Shown here: piece after piece, positions 50,701-63,300 of the stretch | Numbering within the stretch: the first letter of the stretch is position 1 | How the letters are laid out: each line of letters opens with the position of its first letter | Origin: Sarcocystis neurona | Taxonomy: Eukaryota > Apicomplexa > Conoidasida > Eucoccidiorida > Sarcocystidae | Length of the DNA: 64,000 bases | Direction of reading: 5' to 3' | Assembly (NCBI GenBank): GCA_000727475.1 | Contig: KL647310.1 | Location: forward strand, 1,694,849-1,758,848 | The notes under the pieces: model-generated | Seen by the model: only the letters and a program-made list of their open reading frames with translations | The model's database searches: none | Told to the model about the DNA's origin: nothing | Made by a program: the position numbers and the translations under genes

Positions 50701-53700
50701 CGGCAGAAGAACCGCTGCGTCGCTCGCTACACATCCACACGAAGCTACTCAAAATGATGGATACAGTCGCCCAAAACGACTGTATTCCACGCACGAAGGC
50801 TACTACGCGACCTCTCGACAAACACCGATACATGCGAAGACGCTTTATTCAGGCATACACGTGCGTAGGCAAAAGCTGCTCGCACCTATACATACACACG
50901 TACACGCATATTCACATGTACACAACATACACACGTGTGTGTGTCTCTGCTGTGTCTCTCTGTCTGTCTCTCTCTTTCTCCCTCCGACTGTGCGTCCACG
51001 ACGAAATGCAGAGCGCTTGCATCGTGTTCTTTACCGGTAAACGAGGGCACGCCAGGGCAGGTGGTCCACAGACTTCAACTTGTAGTTGATGTACAGCTGC
51101 GGTGTCATCGTAATGAAGCCTGTGGACAGTCATCAGGTCAAAGGGGAGAAAAACACGTCTCCACTGCAGCAAATACTCCATCTACGCCCACCCGGGTGCA
51201 CCCGTTGTTTTCTTTGAGGTCCAGACAGATGATGATAGCTACCCACAAATGGACAAGCGGACGGCGATTCAGGAATAAAATCGCGTGCAGACAGACAGGC
51301 ACACGCCGACGGACCCGCACGCACACGCACCGACAGCTGCAGACTGAGAGATTCAGGCGGCAGTGCAGAAGGACGTAGCGGTTATTCGGAGGCAGCCAGA
51401 GAGAAAGCAGGCGAGACACTTTCCCCTCGCGACGCGCTAACCATTTAACAGGGCGTCCGCGTCCGCGGGCACACGGGCACCAGCTGAATCTCCAGGACAC
51501 TTCGCTGCTCACATCGGTGTACGCGTGCAGCCGTCTGCGTGCGTCCCTCTGTCCCGCTATCTCTTTACGCGTACTTGAGTCCCTGTCGGTCTGTGTCTAT
51601 CTGTATATCGTTTCCTGCTGTTTCCTCTCGCTTCTTCCAAGTACGAAGACATACAGACAGGTGTGCAAAGGAGCACGCGGGGACTATTTGACTCATCACG
51701 AGTGCAGAGCAGCAGCGGTCGGACCTCACAAGAGCACCGTGTCGACGCGTGGTGCTTCTCGGCGCGCGGCAGCAACAACAGAGATAAGACACGGGCACAC
51801 GCCTGCGCACAACAAATTACTTGACAAGCACGTAGAGGCACGCCGTCAACAGCAGGTCTCCCGTGTGGAGCTGCGGCGACACGTCAGCCGTTCTGCTTGT
51901 TGCATCTACAGCAGTGCGTCTACAAGAAAAAGAGTGCCAGCAGCCAGCGCTCCTCTCGCAGCAGCACAGGCAGCACGCAGCACGTGCGCTTTCAGTGCAG
52001 CAGTAGTAGTAGTTTTCGTCTAATCCCTCCTGTGCCCTGCTACGCAGCGGCCGCGCGCGGAAACGCGGCTTGATTTGAACTTGTTCGCAGCTGTGACGCT
52101 GGCTGGGCTGCAGCGTGTCGACGCTTGTCCACAATCAGCCGGAGCAGCAACTTCCTCTTTCAGCAGCAGCGGCAGCCGAGGTTGGCAGTAGCACACTTCG
52201 TAGCATTCCTGCCGCAGAATCGAGTGCGCAGTCCCGTCACCAGCAGCAGCAGCCTTCCTCTCAGCGGCAGCAGCATTTTACGAAGCAGTCGCCGCGAACG
52301 ATCACCCTCAGCAGGGCAGAGGTGCTGCAGCAAGTCAGGTTTCTTCGCGTCCCATCCACGGCCGTCAAGTGTGGAATGGAAGAGCACAGGACGTACCGAA
52401 CGTATAGACGGAGCCGGCTAGTACAGATATTATGTAGGAGTACCACGAGCGATACTTGTTATGAATCAAGGCGTAGACGGCATATCCTAACACCTGCGTG
52501 TAGCACACGCACCACATAAAACACAGAGGGCTGACGTAGCGTCATCCACGACGATCCACGTATTGCTGGACTCTTCTGTCCCCAACCTGCAACACACATA
52601 TATACGTATGCGGTACCACCGCACACAGAGACAGTACGTGTACGTACACACACACACACATGTCAGTTGCATTGGTAATGATGTGTTATTAATATTGATG
52701 ATTTGTATGGATATGCATACACACATGTCTACATTAACTATATTATTTTACATTACCCCTGCAGACGTCTGTGTGCGCAAGTCTACAGATACGCCCGCGT
52801 AGACACGCACGTGGCAGTGTCCAACACAGAACGAGCGGCAAAAGTAGAACACACGTCGCTCAGGTGTAAGAGTGTGTGTATGTATGTATGTTATGTATGT
52901 TATGTATGTTATGTATGTTATGTATGTTATGTATGTATGTATGATGTATGTATGTTACGTATGTTATGTATGTTATGTATGTTATGTATGTATGTATGTT
53001 AGTTATGTATGTTAGTTATGTATGTTAGTTATGTATGTTATGTATGTTAGTTATGTATGTTATGTATGTTATGTATGTTATGTATGTATGTATGTTATGT
53101 ATGTTATGTATGTGATGCATGTTAGTTATGTATGTTATGTATGTTATGTATGTATGTATGTGTGTATGTATGTATGTATGTGTGTATGTATGTATGTATG
53201 TGTTGCACCAGCCAGATACGGCTGGTGCTGTTGCTGCTGCGGGTGCTGCTGCTGGTACTGCCGCTGGTGCTGCCGCTGGTGCCGCTGTTGCCCCGTTTGC
53301 TGCGGTCGTCACTGGTACGCAGGACGCAGCGACCGTAGACAGATACGCTGCAGACATTCAAGTACACACATCAGTAGTGTCCACAGCTGCAGAGCACTAA
53401 GGAAGGTCAGCAGCTGTACAGACGTATGTGGGAAGACCAAGTAGAGCAATCCTGCAAATTCCTCAACAAGTTATTCCTACGGAGGAGCAGCAGTAGGGGA
53501 ACGCTGCAGCAGAGAACGGGCAAGGGCAGACGCAGACTTAACACGAGGAGAGAACGGACAGCGGCTGACAAGCGGTTCAAGAGGCCAGGAGCACAGGCAC
53601 GGATAGTACGAGACAGAGCAGCAGCAGCGCAGGTTTCAAGCGGAAATGACTGCAGCGTCTGCGCGATAGAGGCACATCAAGAAAGGGACGGCAGCAGGGA

Positions 53701-56700
53701 ACTGGGTGACGACCAAACACGTCTACGAGCAAAATCACTCGACGAATGGCAGAGATTCACAAGCGGTGCGAACATCCGAAGAGCCAGTGAAAACCCCGTC
53801 CGCCGTCGCAGGTCACTCCCACCAGCAGGAAATGCAGTAAAAACCTAACGCTTGCAGCACACGGCAGAGGCACCAACGCACGGGCAGCGGCGCCTACACA
53901 CGCGTAGGGCGCGACACCCACGGTAGCAGCAGACACGACGGAGGTGCGGCAGCAGCAGCAGGAGCAACACACAAAGATGTTGCACACACTCGGACACACC
54001 AGGTCCTCTGTAGAAAAGGCAGCAGTTCCTACTCCTACAGGACGTACGGAATTTTCCAGAGAAGAGCCGTGACCATGACGGATAGCATCAGCTACATATA
54101 CGGCAAAAATAACCGCTCGACAGTCATACACACACACAACACGTCATAGTGGCAGCCACTTACGCAAGGCGCAAGAATAATAGACATCCATTTAATAGCG
54201 ACCGAGTCGAGCTCCTTCGTGTTGGAGTCGCTGTAGCTCTTCCGGAACTCCACAGAAACGTAAGGAAACGTCGCAGCAAGCTTCACCTTCATCGCCTTCG
54301 TCACTTTCCACGCAGAGAGTACTGCAGTCGCAGCCCACACAGCAGCCGCAGTCCACATCAGCGGCCATCCGAAAGCAACCGCCGCTCACCAAAAGGCCGC
54401 AGACACACCGCAGCACCGGCAACAGCCCGCCCACCACCATCACGCGCAGCAGCAGCAGCAAGGTCGAGAGCGCGGCAGAAGAACCAGGCAGCTACAAGAC
54501 GCCAAAACTCCGAAAGAACTGCAGCACATACACCGGTAGCAGCAGCCCTACTACCACTATTATGCTTTAAATCCGCATATCTCCCGGCGGGCTGGGCACC
54601 TGTCTCTCTCTCGCTCGGTTTCTGTCTAAAGAAGTACACGCACCAGCACTCTGCAAAATCTGTGCGTGCCCACCATTCTCACAGGGCTGCTGTCGCAGCA
54701 GCACCAACGCATGCATGCACACATATTTATACCTGTGTGTGCGTGTGTACGTACAGAATAATGCACAGAAGGATCTACCTATATAGACACACAATACACA
54801 CGTACATAAGCGCGCACACGTCTGCCTACAATATCCAGCGACGTGTCTCTCGCACTTTCGCATTCACGCGAGCGCGCGCTCAGGGCTGTACCACTGCAGT
54901 GTCGAGCAGGTGGCTGACCCGTCGAGCTTCACGTGAGCGTCGGTCTCTCTACAGATCCACAGGTGACACGAATGTTATACGGTTCTACAAAGTATGGCGG
55001 TCTACAAAAGAAGGTGTCCACAAAAGGTACTAGTGTCTACAAAAAACGGTGTATCTTATACAGGACGAATGGACGACTGCATGCGTGTACACGTATGTAC
55101 AGCTAAACATACGTGACGACACAGTAAATGGACACACGTGTCTTCTTAATAGGACTACTTTTTGCGTGGAAATCTCTTCAGACGCGCATATCTATACGGA
55201 TCTAGTATTAATACGCGGATTCGACGATTTGCATATAGTGACGTAAGTAGGCCTATACGTGTGCAGACACGTGTGTATCTGTCATATACACACGTATGTA
55301 TCTACGTGTGTGTACACGTACGCCTCTGTTCTACACGGGCATATATCTGTATACACACGCGCATCCACACACTCGTAAACACCCGTATATGTACGAAGAA
55401 TTTAACCGCGTGTGTGCATATATATATATATATATTCGGAACGACGCGGGCGAAGAAGCTTACAAATGCCGAGGCAAATCTCGAAGAGAATTAGCCAAGA
55501 GGTGTCGCCGCTGTCAAAGAGGTAGAGGCCGATGATCACCTGCAGCGCGGCAGCAGAATACCTTCGCAAACGACGTGTACGAAGGCGCACAACCGTGCGA
55601 ACGGCGCAAATACGTGTCAAACACGTGTACTTAGTGCTGCAGTAAACTGCAAATACAAACAAACGCGCAAAAATATAAATACACACACGCGCACGTGTCC
55701 ATCCACACCCGGTCGTCTAAGTCTGCATACTCTCTGACCCCTCACACATCTGGCCGGTGTCTTCCCGTCAGCAGTGGGCCTATGCGCGTGTTCCTCTTCA
55801 CAGCCGCAAAACAGACAAACCCCTTGCGCGCCGGTACAGCCTGTTCGTAGACATCTGCTCCAGGTGGTCTACGCCGTCAGGATCGCACAGGGAGAAACGT
55901 CCAACACCAACAAAAGTAGCCCACGTCCCCTGCGCAGCAACCCATGCGCTACAGACACCGGCCCGCAGCAGCCTCAGCCGTCTGCAGTAGCGATACCCAC
56001 AGACTCATCTGCGTGTCTCCAGCGAGAAAATACGCGGACACCCTACGTTCACGTATCTCCTAGCCACACACATAGACACCCATACTCACACATATATTGT
56101 GTATTCACATGCATACACATACTACTATACATGCACGGGATGTCTTTATAAACATATGTGTATTACACGACAACTGCATGCAGCTGCCAGCCTTCAGCAT
56201 GCTTCGCCGACTCGACACACACACACACACGTCGGTCTGTCGAGGTGGCCATGTCCACCCTTTCAGACGTGTATACAGAGCTTCTGGCCCGCACAGTCGT
56301 ACACGAAAGCACGCATGTGTATGTACGTATGGATGCACTAGGCCTACATATACACATGCACACATGTGTGTGTGAGAGGGAGCAGAACGCAGTAAACAAC
56401 GGCTGTACGTACCTCACAGACGAAGTTGAAAATGAGAGAAAGTGCCGACAGCCCTTCCATCGAGTCGTTGCGGTACCAGAACTGCATGTCTATGAGCAGC
56501 AGCGCATGCATCACACGTGCGCACGCACGCCAGGGCGCCCACAACAGGTGGCATTTTAGGGATAAGTCGCCAACACACCAAAACGGCAGCAGGTGAGGGC
56601 AAAAAGGAGCCGCAGACAGGGTCGCCGCAGCATATGAGAGTCGGAAAAGCGTCATTTGCAGAAGAGAGAGACGCAGGACGGAACGCATCAGCGTGGACAC

Positions 56701-59591
56701 GAGAGGAGCGCCGGAGCCATAACAGCAGCTGCAGCGAGGGGCCGAGGATCAGCTGCAGCAGCAGGAGAGCAGCGACGGGCGAGACAGTCGCAGAGGCACA
56801 CAGAAAGACGTGCTGCACGGGTCGACGAGTACACCAGGGGCTTTGCACCCGCTGGAGAACGCAGAAGACGCTGCAGCAGCAGGAATGCCTACGTTTTGAC
56901 GGCAGCAGCGAAGCGTGAAGGCAGCAGCGAAGCAGTCACACCAGTCGCCCACTTGCTACCAGCAAAAACAAGAGGCCACACCAGAAGCAAGGCTGCTCTG
57001 TTGAAACTAGAGTGGGAAGCGCTTTGTGTGTACGGAGCAGCTGCAGCCCCAGCAGTAGACGCAGTCGCCGGTCGCAACAGGACGATGTGTGAAACACCCT
57101 CCAACACGTGACGCAGACGCTACGTGAGCAGACGGCAGCAGACGCACCAGCAGCATTAGCAGCAGCAGCAGGCGAGCAGCAACACACGTTTCTATTCTTT
57201 GTTTGACGGAGAAGGGGAAGAAGAGAGTCGGAAGACGTGAAGAGTTCGAATGCGACTCGCAGAGAGAGTAAGTACCGAAGAACCGCGCTGTCTACGAACT
57301 TCTTGGGTGGGAAACAGTAGTCGTCGCAGCGGCAGCAGCAGCAGCAGTCGCTGGCGAAGAAGCGAGCAGCAAGTACCATTTTTGAAGGCAAAGAAAGAGA
57401 AAACAGAGTGCAGCAAAATAAAGGCGGTCGAGAAGGCCAGCATAAAAGGGTTCGTCTCAATGAGAATCCTCTTGAACATCATCGCCTCGCGTGTGGACTG
57501 CAGTCCCAGCTTCTGCTGCTGCTCGATAGCGGCCGCCAGCTGCTCCTGCACGAGCCAACCGTGCAACGACCCCACTCCGAAGGAAAGCGTCAGATTCAGC
57601 GGTTTGTTCTGCAGCAGAGGTCACCAGCAGAAGCACAACAACTCGCGCAAGCACACGTCTTCCGGGCCGTCTTGACTTGGTGCTTCCTTTCTGCCTCTGT
57701 TCATCTGTCCGCACACGCGCTGTGAAAGTACACACAAGCTACATACATATACACATATACATGTAGATGTAGGTTAATGTATGTATATACACACATACAC
57801 ACTACACACACATGTACCCCCGAACCTTCCTATATGAATGTGGGCGCCTCTGCTTCTGGGCGCAGTTCTCCTTGAGGTACACACTCAGAACAGGCCTTCG
57901 GAACGACGCACTGACAGCTGCCCTGCACCAGAAGAGAAGAATTTCTACTATCTCGTACCACATAACCAGACACATGTAGGTGTTTCTCTCTACATTTCGT
58001 GTGCGTCTCTGTCCGTTCCCACCTGGAATGCGTACAGACGCACTGTTATTATATGCATCCAGACGCAGTATCTTTGGAGTGTAAATTCATCAACAGGCCT
58101 CCGCGTGTATCTGCCGCACCCCCTCTCTGTATAAAGTATCGCTGTACATCTATATGTATATACGGGAGCTGTGACTGCCTTCTCCGCCGCTGTATATACG
58201 CGTGACGTCCAGCGACAGGGAGCACGGAAGTCAGGGAGAAGACCGCAGATCGTAGGAGGTCGTCCTCCTCGCCCTTTGGCCGCAGAGTTGTTCCGTACGC
58301 TTGGACACGCATGCACATGCGCTGCTATATACGGACACTTGCATGGAGATACTACACACATACAAACACGTATACACATACAGAAAAGCCCCTGTCGCTA
58401 AGAACGCCGGCAGCTTCGAAGGTTTTCCTGCGGCACACATCCTGTTGTACGCTGTGTCTTTGTGTCGGACACGTATTTTTTTCTTTCGGACAAACTCATC
58501 CCCCCTGCAACGATCGAGCGCGTTCCTTGTGTGTACACGCCTGTATGCACATGCGTGTGCCTAGGTCTGCTGCTGTTCGGCGTTCCGGGGAAGGTCGGGC
58601 CGCAGAAAAGGGCCGCGCGTGGGGCACATCCGTAGAGAGACGCATCCTCCACGGAGGCGCATATCGACGGAGCTACGCACACACATATATATATATATAT
58701 ATAATACAAACAGTCATACGCACCTATTCACAACATCCCCCGTAGGTACATATATACGCATATATATTGAACCACCTACGTAGACGACAGTCTACATACA
58801 CCCACACATACGTATGTATCCACTTACCAGCACAGCCACGCGTATGCACGTCTTTACAACGCATTTCGTTCACTATTAACTGTATATATTATCCAGGGTA
58901 AAACAGATGTATATATACTATAAACGTGATAAACTCTACAGTGTAGGAATATATACTGAAATATATATATATATCTATAGTGAACAACCCACGCATAAGG
59001 AAGGGTACGTAGGTGCAGCCATGTATGTACTTCCCTACGGTTACAAACGTACACATATATATGTAAATGCCGATAGTTACCTACTAATCCCGTCTTTCTG
59101 TCACTATCCTTGACCTATAAGCGCACGGTCAAATCTCTCTCTTCAGGTCCTTCCACAGCTCTGTACGTGCGTGTGAAAGGTGTGTATTCCTGTGTATACC
59201 TGCGAGTCTTTGTACAGACACACATGCAATACTGCCGATGCATGCACTTGTGTACGTATATACGTGCATGTGTACATACGACGCACCCCCCGTATACACG
59301 TATTTATATGCACACACCTCGAATATATACATATATACATATATGTACATATGTATACGTAGAGGTCCATATGCATGCACGTACACGTTTGTGTACGTAC
59401 TAGAACCTACGCAGACGCAGACAGATATCGACGCATGCATGGACGTCGTAGGTGGTCGTCCAGGTCGGTGTGTCCAGCCAGACTTACAATGAGAGTCTCG
59501 TTGAGGGGAATAAAGTTTTTCTCGAGCAGCCAGAAGTCGGAGTGGTAGATGACGGGCTCGTAGGTCGCCTCGAGCGGCCGCACTTTGACGT
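47708..59591 (-). CDS. CLPTM1: CLPTM1-family multi-pass ER membrane protein (N-terminal exons missing)
   Basis: Nine exons join in phase: 59591-59488, 57608-57377, 56489-56413, 55539-55464, 54321-54164, 52493-52397, 51119-51035, 50146-50064 and 48099-47708. Most have GTAAGT or GTACGT donors. They give the last 434 residues. In order they read YEPVIYHSDFWLLEKNF, LIETNPFMLAF and FSFFAFKN, QFWYRNDSMEGLSA, LILFEICLGI, WKVTKAMKVKL, YRSWYSYIISVLAG, FITMTPQLYINYKLKSVDHL, LNTFVDDVASFL and YLYQRWIYKVDETRV. These match human and plant CLPTM1 block for block. CLPTM1 proteins are ER multi-pass proteins. CLPTM1 limits GABA-A receptor export, and CLPTM1L is reported as a GlcN-PI scramblase in GPI synthesis. 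The C-terminal tail is a Gln/Ala-rich run of about 100 residues. Exon 59591 needs one base from an upstream exon I could not find. CLPTM1L-like activity here is speculation. Confidence 0.92.
49097..49292. repeat. Diverged duplication, period about 110 bp, in a CLPTM1 intron
   Basis: Each copy starts with a TA run followed by a TCATCACGC- or TCACCACAT-type segment and then CGATTTCCTACGTGCG or CGGCTTCCTACATGCG, GCGCACT and CAGCTGTCAA or CAGCAGTCAA. Copy 1 is 49097-49200 and copy 2 is 49207-49292. Divergence is substantial. Confidence 0.7.
49378..49806 (+). CDS. Hypothetical 142-aa ORF inside a CLPTM1 intron
   Basis: An ATG-started frame of 142 codons lies antisense within the 1.96-kb intron between the last two CLPTM1 exons. 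It is rich in Arg, Pro and Ser, with no signal peptide, span or motif that I know. The composition is less repetitive than surrounding intron DNA. It may be chance. Confidence 0.2.
   Translation: MEAPPRADRPAVRQQPHNNATGGVVQIGHVELDAFPAGLGRSTREVDTLTVRGVRCALQSSYADTRYSYPEARTRKRRRINSLNRRPTQVPVRPQESALSKTPALAPLVSFPGNYVPHRLHTHTSHWQGIVLDAYVFNSEHL
50411..50498. repeat. Short direct repeat, period 57 bp
   Basis: TTGCACATCTGTAGTACGTA at 50411 recurs as TTGCATATCTGTAGTGCGTA at 50468, with similar sequence for about 31 bp. It lies just downstream of repeat-rich DNA on the upstream side of CLPTM1 exon 50146-50064. Confidence 0.75.
52877..53200. repeat. TATG/TTATGTATG satellite in a CLPTM1 intron
   Basis: About 320 bp of TATG tetramers and the nonamer TTATGTATG, with occasional TTAG variants, lie in the intron between exons 54321-54164 and 52493-52397. 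Because the nonamer is a multiple of three, it keeps frames open on both strands and creates long spurious Tyr-Val-Cys or His-Asn-Ile-type translations. A CTG-rich stretch follows directly to about 53300. Confidence 0.95.
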
Positions 59592-60829
59592 CTGCATTGC
59601 GCATGCATGTTTCCCGCAAGTCTCCACAAATGACAGCAAACATTGCACCGCAAGCCTTCCGACACATATATATATTTATAGAGACTAAGCAGCTACGCAG
59701 TGAGAAGTCACCGAGCCTACACACACGAATAGGAGCAGACAGCTGCACTATATACACACCAACGTGTGTGGACGTGCGTACGCATGCGCCTCTGTCTCTG
59801 CTTCTGCGCCCGTGTTTTGATGTGAAAGCGAGACAGACACAAAGGGACCTACAAATATAGACCTTATACGTATTACATATATATGTGCCCGTGTCTACAC
59901 GCGTGTGTCTGTCTCTCTGACCAAAGACGCCGGTAGCCGCGGGTGCAGATAAATCTGGACGCGCACGATGAAGGACGAGAAATAAATACAGGCACACAGT
60001 CTCTCACACACAGAGCTATGCACACAGAGAAACACAGACGCGGAAAATAAATGGCCACGCATGCGGCTGACGAAGGGAAAGTCCCTTCGGCCACAGCCAC
60101 GGCATTTGGCAGCAAGAAACACACTTCCCCCCTCCTAGCCCTACGCGCGGAAAGACCTGTGCAAGCCGAGAAACCGCGTTCTCTCGGCAACTGCACCAAG
60201 TGTGGAGTGACAAGCGGAAGCAGGCGCGCGCATGTGTGCAGGCAGCTCGCGGTGTGGGGGACTGGGTTGGGATGACACATACACATCCACACACGAGCGC
60301 ATGCGTTTTGCAGAGGGCGTGATTCCGTGAAGCAAACTGCATGCAGTCGAACAGCGCAGCGTGGCCTCCGCAGGACGCAGCACTGCTGCATGCGCCCGTG
60401 CCTCTCGAGAGCCCCGACGCGCGACTCTGGGCGACGGCGAGCACTGCCGCAGGAAGACTGGCCACACACGCTTCCTCATGGTTCTCAGCGGCCGACGGCA
60501 ACAAGCCGGCAGGACTGCTGGCGCGCCCACGTTTGTTCATGCATGCGCCGGAGCCACCACCGGGTGTCACGTACACACGCACGTTTCTGCATGTGCCGCA
60601 ACAACAGTGAGACGTTCCTACGTCCAGCCCCGCCCACGGCCACACCGCCACGTGGCAAGCCAACATGTTACACAAGAAAAACGGGTATGTATCTCCGTGA
60701 GACCGCGCAGACGCGGCGGCCCCCGGGATGTGTCAAAGCAGTCACGACACCCGTCAAGAAGTATGTTACACACTTTCTTACACTTGCACACATACACACA
60801 CTCAGCAATAAAAGGCACGTCCACACATG

Positions 60830-61290
60830 TAATCCACTGCCACACAGGTATATATATAGATATATACAGCAGTCAGCACCTCCACGTATATAACCGCCTG
60901 CCACAAAGGTATACACATATATATACGTACACATATATATATATATACATATACGCGCAGCAGTCGGGAGGCCCGTCTACGTTTACAATCTCCTTTTCCA
61001 CACAGGCATCCCCGCAGTCAGGAGGCCCATGGGAAAATTTACGATTCTCTCCCACTCATGTGTGTCTATACCCCCCAGTCAGGCCGCACGTCCTCCTACA
61101 CAATCACCTGCTACACAGGTATATTTATATGTGTGTATTATATATACCCAGCAGTGAGGAGGCGCGTCAACTCTGCTATACCTCCCCTCCTGCACACGAA
61201 TGTATTCATATATATATATATATATATATATGTACGTACCAGGCAGTTACGAGGATTTCCTCCTACACAGGTACATATATATATACATAT
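60830..61290. repeat. Degenerate minisatellite, about 7 units of 55-100 bp
   Basis: Units start near 60834, 60894, 60991, 61050, 61107, 61183 and 61260. Each has a CCTRCCACACAGGTATATAT-like head, a TA stretch of variable length, and a CAGCAGTCAGGAGGCCCGTC-like tail. TA expansion explains the length differences. The array lies upstream of the first recognised CLPTM1 exon and breaks up every frame there. Confidence 0.7.
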
Positions 61291-61452
61291 CAAGTCATGC
61301 GCACGCCTGCTGGAGTGGGAAGCGCAGATGGGGACAGAGCCAACAGGCGACGCAGGCCTCCGGGAAGAAGGGATACGCGCGTGGATGACAGATACGAGGC
61401 ACGTGAGGCGGCCGGTCCCCTCCTCTGGCTGAAAGGCTGTTTCTTCTCTTAA

Positions 61453-61851
61453 ATGGAGCGCGTACGCAGAGGAGAAAATTCTACGCGGAGAAGAGGAATC
61501 TGCGGAGAGGAGAACATTCCACGGACAGGAGAAGAACCTCGCAGAGGAGATCGCCACAGACGTACGCTGCATGGGGCCAAGACGGAGATTCTGCGGGGTG
61601 TGCTGCGAGGAGTCGAAGACCAGAGAAACGTCGACGCGATTTTTCAAATGCCAGACAATTGGCGAGGCCTCGACCTAACGGAAGCAGCCGCAGTCAAAGA
61701 CGCAGTGATGAAGAGACAGCGGCGCATGCACGAACTGCCGGCTGTGTGGAGCGCGCCTACGCAGAGACGACCCGCGGTCGTGGTGCCGCCCTGTGTCTCT
61801 AAGATCCACACAGCGGGCGAAGCGATCCGCAGTACACAATTGAGTCTGTAG
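61453..61851 (+). CDS. Hypothetical 132-aa ORF
   Basis: An ATG-started plus-strand frame encodes an Arg- and Glu-rich N-terminal half and a less biased second half (MPDNWRGLDLTEAAAVKDAV). I recognise no motif. It lies antisense to the region where upstream CLPTM1 exons are expected, so it could be the shadow of an unrecognised exon. Confidence 0.22.
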   Translation: MERVRRGENSTRRRGICGEENIPRTGEEPRRGDRHRRTLHGAKTEILRGVLRGVEDQRNVDAIFQMPDNWRGLDLTEAAAVKDAVMKRQRRMHELPAVWSAPTQRRPAVVVPPCVSKIHTAGEAIRSTQLSL

Positions 61852-62367
61852 TGAAGGGGCGCCGCAGAAAAGGACAAAAGTAAAAAGGACTGCCTTCGTG
61901 TCGGCGAGGGAACAGCTGAGAATGCAGCACAGGTGGAAACTGAAGAGTTTGCACGAAGTCTCCGAGTTGGTGGAGGAGTCCCCCGTCTGACGCCTTCCCC
62001 GCCAGCCACGACGCGTCTGTGGTGGGCCTGGGTGGAGCGCAAACGACGTACGTCGACAGACCACGCGGAGAAGCGGAAGGCAGCCACTCACATTTCGAAG
62101 ACGGGAAAAGAAAAGGCGTGCGTGCAGAAGCCGTGAGAGATAGAGAGAGTTGAACAGACAGATACACACACAGACACACACACACGCAGACAAAAGAAAA
62201 GAAAACTTAGACCCCCCCACACACACAGGGACCTTCGAATGGATGCGCCCGTCCAGAGTGCCCGTGCATGCGCCCATGCATGCACCCGCACGGGGGCCTC
62301 CTCCACCGGCGGCACCCACTGAGACCGCACCTGCGTCGGCCACACGAGACTCACGATGCCAGACGGA

Positions 62368-62562
62368 GAACTGCAGAAACAGAAAGAGAAGAAAACCCGA
62401 CGAGCCGAAGAAGGGGACGAGGAAGAAAAGAAGAAGGAAATGAGAGAAGAAGAAAATGGGGAGGAAAAGACGGAGAAAACGAGGGGGAAAAAAAGTAGAA
62501 ACGGAGGATCGGAAGAAGACGAGGAAGAGGAAACGAAGCGGAGGAGAAGCACGGTAGCAGAG
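62368..62562 (-). promoter_or_regulatory. Very long polypyrimidine tract before a splice acceptor
   Basis: On the minus strand about 190 nt are almost pure C and T, ending TTTCTGTTTCTGCAG. Downstream, the frame in phase with the exon at 63084-62917 reads FSVWHRESRVADA up to a possible GTGCGG donor. On the plus strand the same DNA is purine-rich and yields a spurious Lys/Glu-rich frame at 62356-62640. Confidence 0.5.
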
Positions 62563-62916
62563 AACGCCAGGCCGAGTGCGGAAAATCTTTCACGCAGGGA
62601 TGGTGAATATACACATACATTTACATCTATACATATATAGACATTTATATATTACATGTGTATATACACATATGTACGTATACATGTGACAAGCTTGTGG
62701 ACGTATCGTACGGACGTGTACGAAAGACAGGAAGCGCGTTCGGTGTCTTCTGTTGCCCACAAACGTATACGCAAGTCTAGATATATAATTCTATACGTAT
62801 TGAGCACAGACAGCCATATTCGGACAGCGACATGCAAAAGGTCGTCAGCAGCAATATTTGTCCGTGGAAGCCAGGAGAGACAGCCCGAAGGCGCGTCTGC
62901 ACGAGTGTGAGAGTAC

Positions 62917-63084
62917 CTGCTTGTCGGCGCTTCGCCGCTTCTCAGCCTCTTCCCCTCCGAGCAGCAGCGAGTGCTCCTCCTCCTGTGCAGGCGGCGGCAG
63001 CGGCATCGGCTGCATCAGCGACGTGATGCGCTGCAGCAGCTGCTGCTCGTCGACTTCTGGGGCCCTCTCCAAGTCCAGCTTTTC
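62917..63084 (-). CDS. Internal exon, minus strand, unassigned (possibly 5' part of the CLPTM1 gene)
   Basis: A 168-nt segment starts after CGTCAG and ends at a CAAGCAG/GTACTC donor. It is open in phase 0 at both ends, with 56 codons. The translation is acidic and protein-like (LDLERAPEVDEQQLLQRI, QEEEHSLLLGGEEAEKRR). It does not match the conserved CLPTM1 N-terminal region as I know it, so it may be a lineage-specific part of that gene or belong to another minus-strand gene. Confidence 0.5.
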
Positions 63085-63300
63085 CTGACGCCCACACCCG
63101 CCACACAGGTGTGTGTGATCAAGTGAGTGCATCTACACGTGGTTGTGGAGACGGACACGTACACGTACACGTTTATTGATCTATATAAGTTCATACGCAA
63201 GTATCAAAGTATACGTACATTCATTTACGTATATATGTATAGAGAGAGACATCTTTTGGGTACGGACGGTGCACGCGCACACGCACATAGGGGTACCTAC

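Noticed and set aside
52703..53444. Overlapping long frames over the TATG satellite
   Set aside because: They are produced by a nonamer unit divisible by three, and translations are Tyr-Val-Cys repeats.
54149..55033. 294-codon plus-strand frame
   Set aside because: It overlaps a well-supported minus-strand CLPTM1 exon and otherwise consists of CAG and ACAC repeats.
60361..61452. 363-codon plus-strand frame
   Set aside because: It lacks an ATG start, runs through the degenerate minisatellite and TA runs, and gives repeat-type translation.
62356..62640. Lys/Glu-rich plus-strand ORF
   Set aside because: It is the purine strand of the long polypyrimidine tract, so the composition is explained by the DNA asymmetry.
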